Shown: piece by piece, positions 27,866-35,776 of the stretch
How the letters are laid out: every line of letters starts with the position of its first letter
Position numbering within the stretch: position 1 is the stretch's first letter
DNA from: Gp6-AA40 sp035293405
GTDB taxonomy: Bacteria; Acidobacteriota; Vicinamibacteria; Vicinamibacterales; UBA2999
DNA length: 64,000 nucleotides
Assembly (NCBI GenBank): GCA_035293405.1
Contig: DATDOE010000082.1
Span: 4,019 to 68,018, forward strand
Direction of reading: 5' to 3'
Made by a program: the position numbers and the translations under genes
The notes under the pieces: generated by a model
What the model saw: the letters and a program-made list of their open reading frames with translations, nothing else
Database searches by the model: none
Told to the model about the DNA's origin: nothing

Positions 27866-28321
27866 CTACGACACCAATCCTCTCAACAACTCCTCCACTG
27901 TCCGGCCGGTCACGGGGTCACGCCAGTCCGGTGCGAGCTCCGCCAACGGCTCGAGCACGAACCGCCGTTCCCTGAACCGCGGGTGCGGCACCGTCAGTTC
28001 TGGCGCGTCCATGATCGCCTCGTCATAGAGAATCAGATCGAGATCGAGGGTCCGCGCCGCGCCAGGATACGGGCGCTCGCGGCCCAGCTCGCGCTCGACA
28101 TCGAGGAGCGTGTCGAGAAGCTCGCGTGGAGTGAGGGCGGTATCCCCGACCGCGACGGCGTTCAGGAATGTCGGCTGCGGACCGACGCCGACCGGCGCGG
28201 TCTCGTGGAATGTTGAAACACGGAGGTGATGAACGGAGGTCCCGAGCGCGGCGAGCGCGGCCCGCAGATAGCCTTCCCGATCGCCCAGGTTGCTGCCAAG
28301 CGCGATGGCGACGCGGGTCAA
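27866..28321 (-). CDS. folK: 2-amino-4-hydroxy-6-hydroxymethyldihydropteridine diphosphokinase
   Basis: 151 aa from TTG 28321; GTG 28357 is in frame but would overlap the upstream gene by 32 nt and adds residues not usual in FolK. Signature: VAIALGSNLGDRE at the start, TFHETAPVGVGPQPTFLNAV, RTLDLDLILYD with the metal-binding Asp pair, and PHPRFRERRFVLEPLAEL. It transfers pyrophosphate from ATP to the pterin in folate synthesis. The start lies 4 bp after the stop of the ferritin-like gene. Confidence 0.93.
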   Translation of the reverse strand: MTRVAIALGSNLGDREGYLRAALAALGTSVHHLRVSTFHETAPVGVGPQPTFLNAVAVGDTALTPRELLDTLLDVERELGRERPYPGAARTLDLDLILYDEAIMDAPELTVPHPRFRERRFVLEPLAELAPDWRDPVTGRTVEELLRGLVS

Positions 28322-28325
28322 CCCC

Positions 28326-28832
28326 CTACTCTTGCCAGCGGTCGGGGAGCACGGCACCGACGCGCGCGGCGCCGCCTGTGCGACGGCCGATCACGTCCTC
28401 GTCGCCGGCGGCGGCCTGCTCGAAGAGCCGCCGATGCTCGAGCGACTCACCCAGAATCACGCCCAGCATCGTGCGATGGCGTGCGTGCGACACGGTGGCA
28501 ATCGGATCGCGCCAGCGATCGACGAACGCACCGAGCTGCCGTGCCTCGTCGGTGAGGATGCCCCGGTACGCGGATGCGTCGGTCTTCTTCGTGACCTTCG
28601 GCACCTCGGGCACCGGCAGTGCCGTCGCGGCCTGCGGGAGCGCGACGCCGAGCTCGGTGAGCGCGCTCTGCAGCCACGACAGCTGCGTTTCCTCGCGGGC
28701 GATGACGTACTGGTAGGTGTTGTTGAAATCGTAGTTGCTGACCACGCGGGCGCCGGCCTCGTGGCGCTGCAGGAGGGCCAGCCGCTCGGCGGCCACATCG
28801 GTCAGAAGCTTGCGAAGTTCGTCCGGATGCAC
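28326..28832 (-). CDS. Hypothetical helical protein, possibly ferritin-like
   Basis: 168 aa from GTG 28832, one base after the stop of the DksA-like gene. Not recognised with certainty. It is helix-rich, with VSNYDFNNTYQYVIAREETQLSWLQSAL near 30-57 and RHRTMLGVILGESLEHRRLFEQAA near the C-terminus. The spaced Glu/His residues (REET, ESLEH) resemble ferritin-like diiron helices, but only two such helices are evident. No signal or TM. The tight spacing with the DksA-like gene and folK implies one operon. Confidence 0.75.
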   Translation of the reverse strand: MHPDELRKLLTDVAAERLALLQRHEAGARVVSNYDFNNTYQYVIAREETQLSWLQSALTELGVALPQAATALPVPEVPKVTKKTDASAYRGILTDEARQLGAFVDRWRDPIATVSHARHRTMLGVILGESLEHRRLFEQAAAGDEDVIGRRTGGAARVGAVLPDRWQE

Positions 28833-28833
28833 G

Positions 28834-29172
28834 TTACGCCTTCTGTTTTTCCTTGCAGCTGATACAGGACCGGGTCCAGGGAATCGCGGTGAGCCTGGCT
28901 TCGGCAATCGGCTCGCCGCAGTCGCGACAAACGCCGAAGGAGCCTTCCTCGATGCGCCGCAGCGCCCCTTCGATCGCCTGCAGGATCTTCGCGTCGGTCT
29001 GTTTGAGCTTCAGCTGAATGTGGACTTCGTTGTTGCCGGCGGCCTGGTCGGCCATGTCACCCTGCCGGCCCGAGTTGTTCTCCATCGTCCACTGGAGCGG
29101 CTTGGACGCACTCCCGCCCAGAAGCTCGGCGCGCTTCCTGATCAACTGATCCCGGTAGATCTCCACATCCAT
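28834..29172 (-). CDS. DksA/TraR-family zinc-finger protein
   Basis: 112 aa from ATG 29172; the frame is open further upstream but that part is shadow. N-terminal MDVEIYRDQLIRKRAELL forms the start of the coiled coil, with DMADQAAGNNEVHIQLKLKQ and ALRRIEEGSFGVCRDCGEPI next. The C4 zinc finger is C-x2-C ... C-x2-C (VCRDCGE ... RSCISCKEKQ). Such proteins enter the RNA polymerase secondary channel or act as small regulators with ppGpp. It is shorter than E. coli DksA (151 aa), so it is called only at family level. Confidence 0.88.
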   Translation of the reverse strand: MDVEIYRDQLIRKRAELLGGSASKPLQWTMENNSGRQGDMADQAAGNNEVHIQLKLKQTDAKILQAIEGALRRIEEGSFGVCRDCGEPIAEARLTAIPWTRSCISCKEKQKA

Positions 29173-29231
29173 TCCTGGGAGCCCCCTGGCCGGCCAATCA
29201 CGCCCTGGCCAAGCGGTAATTGTACACCACG

Positions 29232-31787
29232 CTACTCTGCGCGGAGAGTGGCCAGCGGCTTGTGGCGGAGCACGTCGAGGCTGGCAACCACGCCGACGAC
29301 GGCGACGAAGATCGCGGTCACCGCGATGCCGCCAAGCGTGATCCACGGCGTCGGCTCCCACGGCAGATCGAGGGCATAGTGGGCGACGGCCCAGCTGAGG
29401 GCGATGGCGCCCAGGGCGCCGACGGTACCGGCAATCGCACCGAGCACGCCGTACTCGAGGAGCAGCATCGCCGCAATCAGACGGCTGCTCGCGCCGAGCG
29501 TCTTGAGGATGGCCGCCTCGTACACCCGACGGAATTTCGTCATCGACACGGCGCCGACGAGAATCAGGCTGCCGCTGAACAACACCAGTCCGCCGACAAC
29601 TGTGACCGCCAGCGTGACGTTGTCGACAATGCCCTTGATGGTGTCGAGGACTTCGCGGAGATCGATCACCGACACATTCGGATAGCTGCCGACGAGGAGG
29701 CCCTGCATGCGGGCGCGAGCCGTCCGATCCCGCGCGCCCTTCACGGCGGCGATGAACGTGTGCGGCGCGGTCTCGAAGGGGCCCGGCCTGAACACGATCA
29801 TGAAGCCGCCGGCGCGGAAGTCGCGGAAGTCCACTTCACGGAAGCTCGCCACCCGCGCGGTCACGACTCTCCCCAGGACGTCGAAGCGCATCTCGTCGCC
29901 AAGCTGGATCTGAAAGCGTGACCTGAGGCTGTCCTCGATCGACACCTCCGGCATGGCGGTCGCGGAGCCGGCGCCCCACCATGTGCCGCCAACGATCGTC
30001 TCGTTCGCCTCCAGGTTCGACCGGTAGGTAATCGTGAACTCGCGTGACAGGCCGCCGCGGCCTCGCACGTCCTCGTAGCTCTCGAGGTTGACGTCGCGTC
30101 CGCGGACGCCGACGATCCGCGCCCGCAGTACCGGAATCAGCTTCGGCGCACCTTCGTTGCCGTTCTCACGGTCGATCAGATCGGCGACGCCGTCGCGCTG
30201 GGACGGCTGAATGTCCATCAGGAACATGTCCGGCGCATCCTCGCCCACCTGGATGGCGAAGTCGCGCAGCAGGTTGGCCTGCAGCGTGCGGACGCCGAGG
30301 ATGAAGAACGTGCCGAGGCCGACGGCGAGCAGGATGATGCGGGTCTGGTTTCCCGGCCGCGCGACGTGCAGCACGGCGTGCCGCAGGGCAAATGATCGCG
30401 CGTGGCGCAGCGGCTGCACCGCGCGCACCAGCGCGATGCCAGCCAGGTGCAGAACGAAGGCGACGGCGACGAAACCGCCCGACAACAGGAGCCCGACCCG
30501 CAGCGACCCCGCCTGCCAGGCCGCGACCCCGACCAGTGAGGAGGCCACAGCCACGGCCACACCCCATTTCAGCCAGTCGAAGGTCGGCATCGAGGGAATG
30601 TCCTGCCTCAGGAGCAGCGACGGCTTCACGTTGCGAACCTCGAGCAGCGGCACGACCGAAAAGAGCACCGACACCAGCAGGCCGACGGCCAGGCCCTGGA
30701 TCACGGCACCGCTGGTCAACCCGTATTCAACCTGCAGGAGCGTGGCGAGATCGCCGACGAACACTGGCAGCAGGAGCAGCGCGCTTCCGGCGATGACGAC
30801 ACCGAGGATGCTGCCGGCCAGCCCCAGGAGGACGACCTGGGCCAGGTAGATCGCGAGCACCTGTCGCGTGGTGCTGCCCACGCACTTGAGGATGGCAATG
30901 CTCCTCACCTTCTGCTGGACGAAGACGCGCGTGACACTCGACACGCCAATGCCGCCGAGGATCAGCACGACCAGGCCGACGAGGCTCAGATAGTTTTCCG
31001 CGCGGGTCAGGTTCTCGGCCATGCGGCCCTGGTTCTGCCGATAGGACCGCACGCCGACAAAGTCGTTGACGAACGCGCTCGACAGCTCACGCGCGAGAAT
31101 CGTGCTGACGTCGCGCCGGCCCGGCACCGGCGGGGGCCCCGGCACCTGGAGCAGCAACTCGTACGACGCACGGCTGCCGAATGACAACAACCCTGTCGAC
31201 GCGAGATCGGCGAAGTCGATGAACAGCCGCGACCCCAGCGAAAACGCTCCCAGGTTTCGGCCCGGCTCGTTCTCGATCACGCCACGAATCTGGAACCGTT
31301 GCGTGCCGATCAGCAGGTCGTCGCCAACAGTGAGCTTGAGCTGGGCGAGGAGCTCCGGACGCACCAGCGCGCCGTGGTTACGCAGCAGCTCGTGCGAATA
31401 CGGGCCCTCACGCAGCGTCATCGTCCCGTACAAGGGGAAGGCCTCCTGCACCGCCCGGAGCTCGACCATCCGCGTGGTCAGCGCATTCGCAGGTCGCACC
31501 ATCGTGGCGATCTCGATCGCCTCGGAGACCAGCCCGACGCGACCAGTGCTGTGCTCGCGGGCGACGGCGGCGCGGATCTTCTCGCCCAACGGGCGATTGC
31601 TGCGCACGACGACATCGGCGCCGGTCATGGCACGCGCCTCGCGTGTCAGCCCTTCGCGCACGCTCTGAATGACCGAGCGGATCGCGACAATCGACGCGAC
31701 GCCCACGGCGATGCAGACAAAGAAGAACAACAGCCGCCGCCAGGAGGCGCGAATCTCGCGCAGCGCCATGCGAACAACGAACGTCAT
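29232..31787 (-). CDS. ABC transporter permease, YbbP-like (double FtsX module)
   Basis: 851 aa. First TM in RRLLFFFVCIAVGVASIVAI (about 17-36), a large periplasmic domain, then FtsX-type TM blocks (ENYLSLVGLVVLILGGIGVSSV; IYLAQVVLLGLAGSILGVVI) and a second set at the C-terminus (GAIAGTVGALGAIALSWAVA). The cytoplasmic coupling segment is VRSIAILKCVGSTTRQV. This is the YbbP arrangement, probably handling lipids or lipoproteins at the inner membrane rather than small solutes. It overlaps ybbA by 4 nt. Confidence 0.88.
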   Translation of the reverse strand: MTFVVRMALREIRASWRRLLFFFVCIAVGVASIVAIRSVIQSVREGLTREARAMTGADVVVRSNRPLGEKIRAAVAREHSTGRVGLVSEAIEIATMVRPANALTTRMVELRAVQEAFPLYGTMTLREGPYSHELLRNHGALVRPELLAQLKLTVGDDLLIGTQRFQIRGVIENEPGRNLGAFSLGSRLFIDFADLASTGLLSFGSRASYELLLQVPGPPPVPGRRDVSTILARELSSAFVNDFVGVRSYRQNQGRMAENLTRAENYLSLVGLVVLILGGIGVSSVTRVFVQQKVRSIAILKCVGSTTRQVLAIYLAQVVLLGLAGSILGVVIAGSALLLLPVFVGDLATLLQVEYGLTSGAVIQGLAVGLLVSVLFSVVPLLEVRNVKPSLLLRQDIPSMPTFDWLKWGVAVAVASSLVGVAAWQAGSLRVGLLLSGGFVAVAFVLHLAGIALVRAVQPLRHARSFALRHAVLHVARPGNQTRIILLAVGLGTFFILGVRTLQANLLRDFAIQVGEDAPDMFLMDIQPSQRDGVADLIDRENGNEGAPKLIPVLRARIVGVRGRDVNLESYEDVRGRGGLSREFTITYRSNLEANETIVGGTWWGAGSATAMPEVSIEDSLRSRFQIQLGDEMRFDVLGRVVTARVASFREVDFRDFRAGGFMIVFRPGPFETAPHTFIAAVKGARDRTARARMQGLLVGSYPNVSVIDLREVLDTIKGIVDNVTLAVTVVGGLVLFSGSLILVGAVSMTKFRRVYEAAILKTLGASSRLIAAMLLLEYGVLGAIAGTVGALGAIALSWAVAHYALDLPWEPTPWITLGGIAVTAIFVAVVGVVASLDVLRHKPLATLRAE

Positions 31788-32533
31788 CGTCGCGACTCGG
31801 CGCGGACGGCTTGGGCCGACCCGCCTTCGCCTGACGGCTTCGGCGGGGCAAGCAAGACTGGCGGCAGATCGTTGGGCGACACCGGCCGCCCATCGCGCAG
31901 CACCAGACGCGTATCCGCCAGCGACGCGAGCTCGGCATCGTGTGTGACGAGCACGAGCGTGGAGCCGCGAACCCGGCGGACGTTCAACAGGAGCTCCATG
32001 ATGTGACGTCCGGTGGTCGAGTCCAGGTTGCCCGTCGGCTCGTCAGCGAGCACGATCGGCGGATCGTTGGCCAGCGCGCGCGCGATGGCGATCCGCTGCT
32101 GCTCACCGCCGGAGAGCTGGGACGGGTAGTGATGCGCGCGATCGGTCAGTCCGACTTCCTGGAGCAGCTGCCGCGCGCGAGCGACTCCATCGCGGCGCCC
32201 GGCAATCTCCATCGGGATCAACACGTTCTCGAAGGCGGTCAGGGACGGCACCAGATGAAAGAACTGGAAGACGAACCCGATCCGCTCACCCCGCAGCCGG
32301 GCGAGACCGTCCTCAGTCAGCGTCGTGATGTTGACGCCGTCGATGAGGATCTCGCCAGTGCTCGGGGCATCGAGCCCGGCCAGCAGGCCGAGGAGCGTGG
32401 ACTTGCCGCTGCCCGACGGCCCCACGACGGCGACAAACTGACCCGATGGAATCGTGTAATCCAGCGGATGGAGGATCGTCAGGGGATGATCGCCGCTCTG
32501 AACCGTCTTGGAGACCCCGCGGAGCTCGATCAT
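31784..32533 (-). CDS. ABC transporter ATP-binding protein, YbbA/LolD-like
   Basis: 249 aa. Walker A GPSGSGKSTLL near residue 39, Q-loop VFQFFHLVPSLT, signature LSGGEQQRIAIA, Walker B IVLADEPTGNLD and His-switch VTHDAEL. The long tail (PSGEGGSAQAVRAESRR) is beyond the usual end and its DNA contains a palindrome-like CCGCCTTCGCC / GGCTTCGGCGG. It energises the adjacent FtsX-type permease. Start and stop both overlap the neighbours by 4 nt. Confidence 0.93.
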   Translation of the reverse strand: MIELRGVSKTVQSGDHPLTILHPLDYTIPSGQFVAVVGPSGSGKSTLLGLLAGLDAPSTGEILIDGVNITTLTEDGLARLRGERIGFVFQFFHLVPSLTAFENVLIPMEIAGRRDGVARARQLLQEVGLTDRAHHYPSQLSGGEQQRIAIARALANDPPIVLADEPTGNLDSTTGRHIMELLLNVRRVRGSTLVLVTHDAELASLADTRLVLRDGRPVSPNDLPPVLLAPPKPSGEGGSAQAVRAESRR

Positions 32534-33258
32534 TTCCTGGAGCTCCGGCCCGCGCCAGTCGGTGGGTCGAGGAGCGGCCGCAAGGTGTGCCAGACCTCGC
32601 GCTCGATGATGCGCGAGCCCTCGGCGTTCGGATGCATGCCATCCGCGATGTTGAGCGCCGGGTTGCCCGCAACTCCGTCGAGATAGAACGGCATGAAGGT
32701 CACGTCGAACGACGTCGCCAGATCTCGATACACCTGACGGAATTCCGAGGTGTAGGCTTCGCCGAAATTGGGCGGCGCTTCCATGCCCGTGAGCACGACC
32801 GCGACACCCCGTGACCTCGCCCGCGTGATGACCTCGCCAAGGTTCCGCTTCAGGCTCGCGACCGGCAGACCCCGCAAGCCGTCATTGGCACCGAGCTCGA
32901 TGACGAGCACCTTGACGTCTCCTTCAAGCGACCAGTCGAGGCGGCTGAGGCCTCCTGCAGATGTATCACCCGAAACACCGGCGTTGACCACTTCGTACGG
33001 ATACCCGCCGGCATGCAGCCGCGCCTGAAGCAGCGAGGGCACCGACTGCTCTTTCGCCAGGCCGTACCCCGCGGTCAGGCTATCGCCGAGGAAGACGATG
33101 CGAGGCCGTGTCAGGTTCGGGCGTGGAGCCGGGCTCGGACGCGTCGCCGGGGCCAGATCGACTGCCGGCCGGGCATCGACGGCCGGACCGTCCGGCTGCG
33201 TGCACGACACACACAGCAGCGCCAGGAGCCCGATAGAAAGCGGGGCGATCCTCGTCAT
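32530..33258 (-). CDS. tesA: Arylesterase/lysophospholipase of the SGNH family, TesA-like
   Basis: About 242 aa from ATG 33258; ATG 33273 is an alternative. An N-terminal hydrophobic signal ends in LLALLCVSC, suggesting a secreted lipoprotein. SGNH blocks: GDSLTAGYG with the nucleophile Ser, NAGVSGDTSAGGL, ELGANDGLRG, and DGMHPNAEG with the Asp/His pair. E. coli TesA has thioesterase, protease and lysophospholipase activity. The order tesA-ybbA-ybbP is conserved with E. coli, although there tesA is divergent and here all three are collinear and overlapping. Confidence 0.9.
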   Translation of the reverse strand: MTRIAPLSIGLLALLCVSCTQPDGPAVDARPAVDLAPATRPSPAPRPNLTRPRIVFLGDSLTAGYGLAKEQSVPSLLQARLHAGGYPYEVVNAGVSGDTSAGGLSRLDWSLEGDVKVLVIELGANDGLRGLPVASLKRNLGEVITRARSRGVAVVLTGMEAPPNFGEAYTSEFRQVYRDLATSFDVTFMPFYLDGVAGNPALNIADGMHPNAEGSRIIEREVWHTLRPLLDPPTGAGRSSRK

Positions 33259-33330
33259 GACCTGTTCACTCATTATGTTATAAGACGAGGACATGCCCTC
33301 CTGGTCCCCGATCTCGATCCCGGTCCTCGC

Positions 33331-35010
33331 GTGAGCACATTCACGATCGATCCCGGACCCCTGGCCGACGCCGTCGATCGCGCGTACGCGCGCCTGGAAC
33401 AGGTCGGCTTCGCCCACGCACTCTGGAAGAAGCAGCTCGACGTCTGGACCTCGGACTCCGCTGTTCAGAAACAAATCGCCAATCGGCTGGGATGGTTGAC
33501 GGTCCTTGACGTCGTGACGCCGCAGCTTCCACGTCTACGCGCGTGCGCCGAGGCCGTCCGGCGCGACGGGTTCACCGACATCGTGCTGCTCGGAATGGGT
33601 GGCTCCAGCCTCGCACCTGAAGTGCTCCGTCAGCTGCTCTGCGCACCGTCTGTGGTGCCCCGCTTCCGCGTCCTCGACTCGGTGGACCCGGACGCGGTGA
33701 AGGCGGCGATGGAGCATGCGGCGACCTCGCTGTTCGTCATGGCCAGCAAGTCGGGATCGACCATCGAGCCCAACACGATGGCCGCTGAAGCGCGGCGCCG
33801 GGTGGTTGCCGCGGGACACGCCGATTGGGCCACACGGTTCATCGCGATCACCGATGAAGGGACGGCACTTCACCAGAGCGCGACGAAGAACGGCTTCAGA
33901 GAGATCTTCGTCAATCCGTCCGACATCGGCGGCCGCTACTCGGCGCTCTCGCTGTTCGGCCTCGTGCCTGCGGCGCTGATGGGGATCGATCTCGACGCGA
34001 TGCTTGCGGCGACGCGCATCATGGACGAGGCGTGTCATCGCACGGTCGTCCGCGACAACCCTGGCCTGGCCCTTGGCGCGATCATGGCGGCCGGAGCCCA
34101 GAACGGGCGGGACAAGCTGACGCTTCTGCTTCCACCGCCGCTGCGGTCGTTCGGCCTGTGGATCGAACAACTCGTGGCCGAGAGCACGGGCAAACACGGC
34201 AAGGGCGTCGTGCCGATCGCCGGCGAGTCTCCCGAGATGCGTTTCGGATCGGATCGCGTCGTGGTCTCGGTGACGGTGGGCTACGAGACACCTGATCGAG
34301 CGTCCCTCGAACGGGCGCACGCCGCCGGCACGCCGCAGGTCACGATCCACGTGCCCGATGCGATGGCGCTTGGAGCCGAGTTCCTGCGATGGGAAATCGC
34401 CACGGCCACGGCCGGACTCCTGATGGCGATCAATCCATTCGACGAACCCAACGTGCAGCAGGCCAAGGATGCGACGCGCGCGCTCCTCGATGTCTATCAG
34501 CAGAAGATTCGATTGCCGCTCCCGGAGCCGCACGCTGAGATCGACGGCGTACGGCTGACGCTCAGCGAGGCGGCGCAGGCGGCGCTCTCAGGTCAGCCTG
34601 CCACGTCGTTTCTGCGCGTCCTTCATCGCAACGACTACTTCGGGTTGCTCGCGTTCCTGCCTCCCGAACACCCGACGTACGAGCCCGTTCTCCAGGAGTT
34701 CCGGATGAAGGTCGCCTCGCGCACCGATTGCGCGACGATGTTCGGGTACGGCCCGCGCTACCTCCACTCCACCGGTCAGCTGCATAAAGGCGGGGCCAAC
34801 AACGGCGTGTTCGTCGTCATCGCCGCGGAACCGTCCGAGGACCTTCCGATCCCTGATCAGCCGTTCTCGTTTGCGGTGCTGGAGATGGCGCAGGCGCTGG
34901 GTGATTTCCAGTCGCTGGACCGGGCTGGACGGCGCGCGATGCTCGTGCACATGCCTCGCCGCGATCCGGAGATCCTCCGGCGCGTGATGACCGCACTGCT
35001 CAACGCCTGA
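33331..35010 (+). CDS. Glucose-6-phosphate isomerase-like protein (Pgi part of the Tal-Pgi family)
   Basis: 559 aa from GTG 33331. SIS-fold isomerase motifs: LGMGGSSLAPEVL, VMASKSGSTIEPNTM, DIGGRYSALSLFG, ESTGKHGKGVVPI. It most resembles the isomerase half of bifunctional transaldolase/glucose-6-phosphate isomerase proteins, but there is no transaldolase domain before it and no tal gene beside it. Expected reaction: glucose 6-phosphate to fructose 6-phosphate. It is divergent from tesA; the TTATAA-rich stretch at 33275-33285 may hold promoters for both. No Shine-Dalgarno is seen before the GTG. Confidence 0.87.
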   Translation: MSTFTIDPGPLADAVDRAYARLEQVGFAHALWKKQLDVWTSDSAVQKQIANRLGWLTVLDVVTPQLPRLRACAEAVRRDGFTDIVLLGMGGSSLAPEVLRQLLCAPSVVPRFRVLDSVDPDAVKAAMEHAATSLFVMASKSGSTIEPNTMAAEARRRVVAAGHADWATRFIAITDEGTALHQSATKNGFREIFVNPSDIGGRYSALSLFGLVPAALMGIDLDAMLAATRIMDEACHRTVVRDNPGLALGAIMAAGAQNGRDKLTLLLPPPLRSFGLWIEQLVAESTGKHGKGVVPIAGESPEMRFGSDRVVVSVTVGYETPDRASLERAHAAGTPQVTIHVPDAMALGAEFLRWEIATATAGLLMAINPFDEPNVQQAKDATRALLDVYQQKIRLPLPEPHAEIDGVRLTLSEAAQAALSGQPATSFLRVLHRNDYFGLLAFLPPEHPTYEPVLQEFRMKVASRTDCATMFGYGPRYLHSTGQLHKGGANNGVFVVIAAEPSEDLPIPDQPFSFAVLEMAQALGDFQSLDRAGRRAMLVHMPRRDPEILRRVMTALLNA

Positions 35011-35014
35011 GCGT

Positions 35015-35725
35015 CTACTCTCGACGGACGACGATCGCCGTGACGTTGTCGGTGGCGCCGCGCGCGATCGCGTCGCGCACCACACTGTCGGCGATCTGGT
35101 CCACGGTATTGCCGCCGCCGAGCAACGCGGCGAGCGCGGCATCGGGGACCGAGCCGTGCACGCCGTCACTACAGAGCAACAGGACGTCGCCGACACCGAA
35201 ACCAACCTCCGCGACGCTGGGCTGCAGCTCCGGTCGCAACCCGACGACCTTGGTGAGCACGTGCCGCATCGGATGCTGCTCGAGCTCGCGCGCGTCCTCC
35301 ACGACACCCTCGAGCGCCGCGGAGACCCAGGAGTCATCGCGCGTGAGCTGAGTCAGATGACCGCCTCGCCAGAGATACATGCGACTGTCGCCGACGTTGG
35401 CGTAGATCGCCTGCCGGTCGGTGAGTAGCACAGCCACCACCGTCGTGCCCATGCCGGCGTAGTCGGGCTCCTGACCCGCGACCGCCAGGATGTGGTCGTT
35501 GGCGAGGCGCAACGCCTCGTCGAGCAGGTTCAGGCTGGGAGCTGCGCCATCGGACAGGAACTCGCCGATGGCCTTCACTGCGAGGCCTGAGGCCACTTCG
35601 CCGGCATTGTGGCCACCCATGCCGTCAGCGACGACAAAGAGGCCACGGTCCTGGTCGACGAGAAGGGCGTCTTCGTTAGTCGTGCGGCGGCCCGGGTGGG
35701 TGACGCCATGGGCCGCCAGCGGCAT
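35015..35725 (-). CDS. PP2C-type serine/threonine protein phosphatase
   Basis: 236 aa from ATG 35725. Metal-binding motifs: RRTTNEDALL, VADGMGGHNAGEVAS, GMGTTVVAVLL, ANVGDSRMYLWRGG, LLCSDGVHGSV and GATDNVTAIVV. No TM. It removes phosphate from Ser/Thr, usually paired with an STPK; no kinase is adjacent. It is divergent, 51 bp away, from a TPR-fused sigma-54 activator. A perfect TATAAT on its strand at 35735-35740 lies so close to the ATG that the transcript would be almost leaderless. Confidence 0.93.
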   Translation of the reverse strand: MPLAAHGVTHPGRRTTNEDALLVDQDRGLFVVADGMGGHNAGEVASGLAVKAIGEFLSDGAAPSLNLLDEALRLANDHILAVAGQEPDYAGMGTTVVAVLLTDRQAIYANVGDSRMYLWRGGHLTQLTRDDSWVSAALEGVVEDARELEQHPMRHVLTKVVGLRPELQPSVAEVGFGVGDVLLLCSDGVHGSVPDAALAALLGGGNTVDQIADSVVRDAIARGATDNVTAIVVRRE

Positions 35726-35753
35726 TGGGCCATGATTATAGCTTTCATCGCAC

Positions 35754-35770
35754 TGTATACTTTGTATACT
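35754..35770 (+). promoter_or_regulatory. Tandem TGTATAC motifs with two TATACT -10-like boxes
   Basis: TGTATAC at 35754-35760 and 35763-35769 lie 9 bp apart, and each contains TATACT, a good -10. Start GTG of the sigma-54 activator is at 35777, so initiation from the second box would give a leaderless or nearly leaderless message. No good -35 is seen. The same TGTATAC heptamer recurs just downstream of this gene at 38741-38747. Confidence 0.45.
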
Positions 35771-35776
35771 ACGAGC

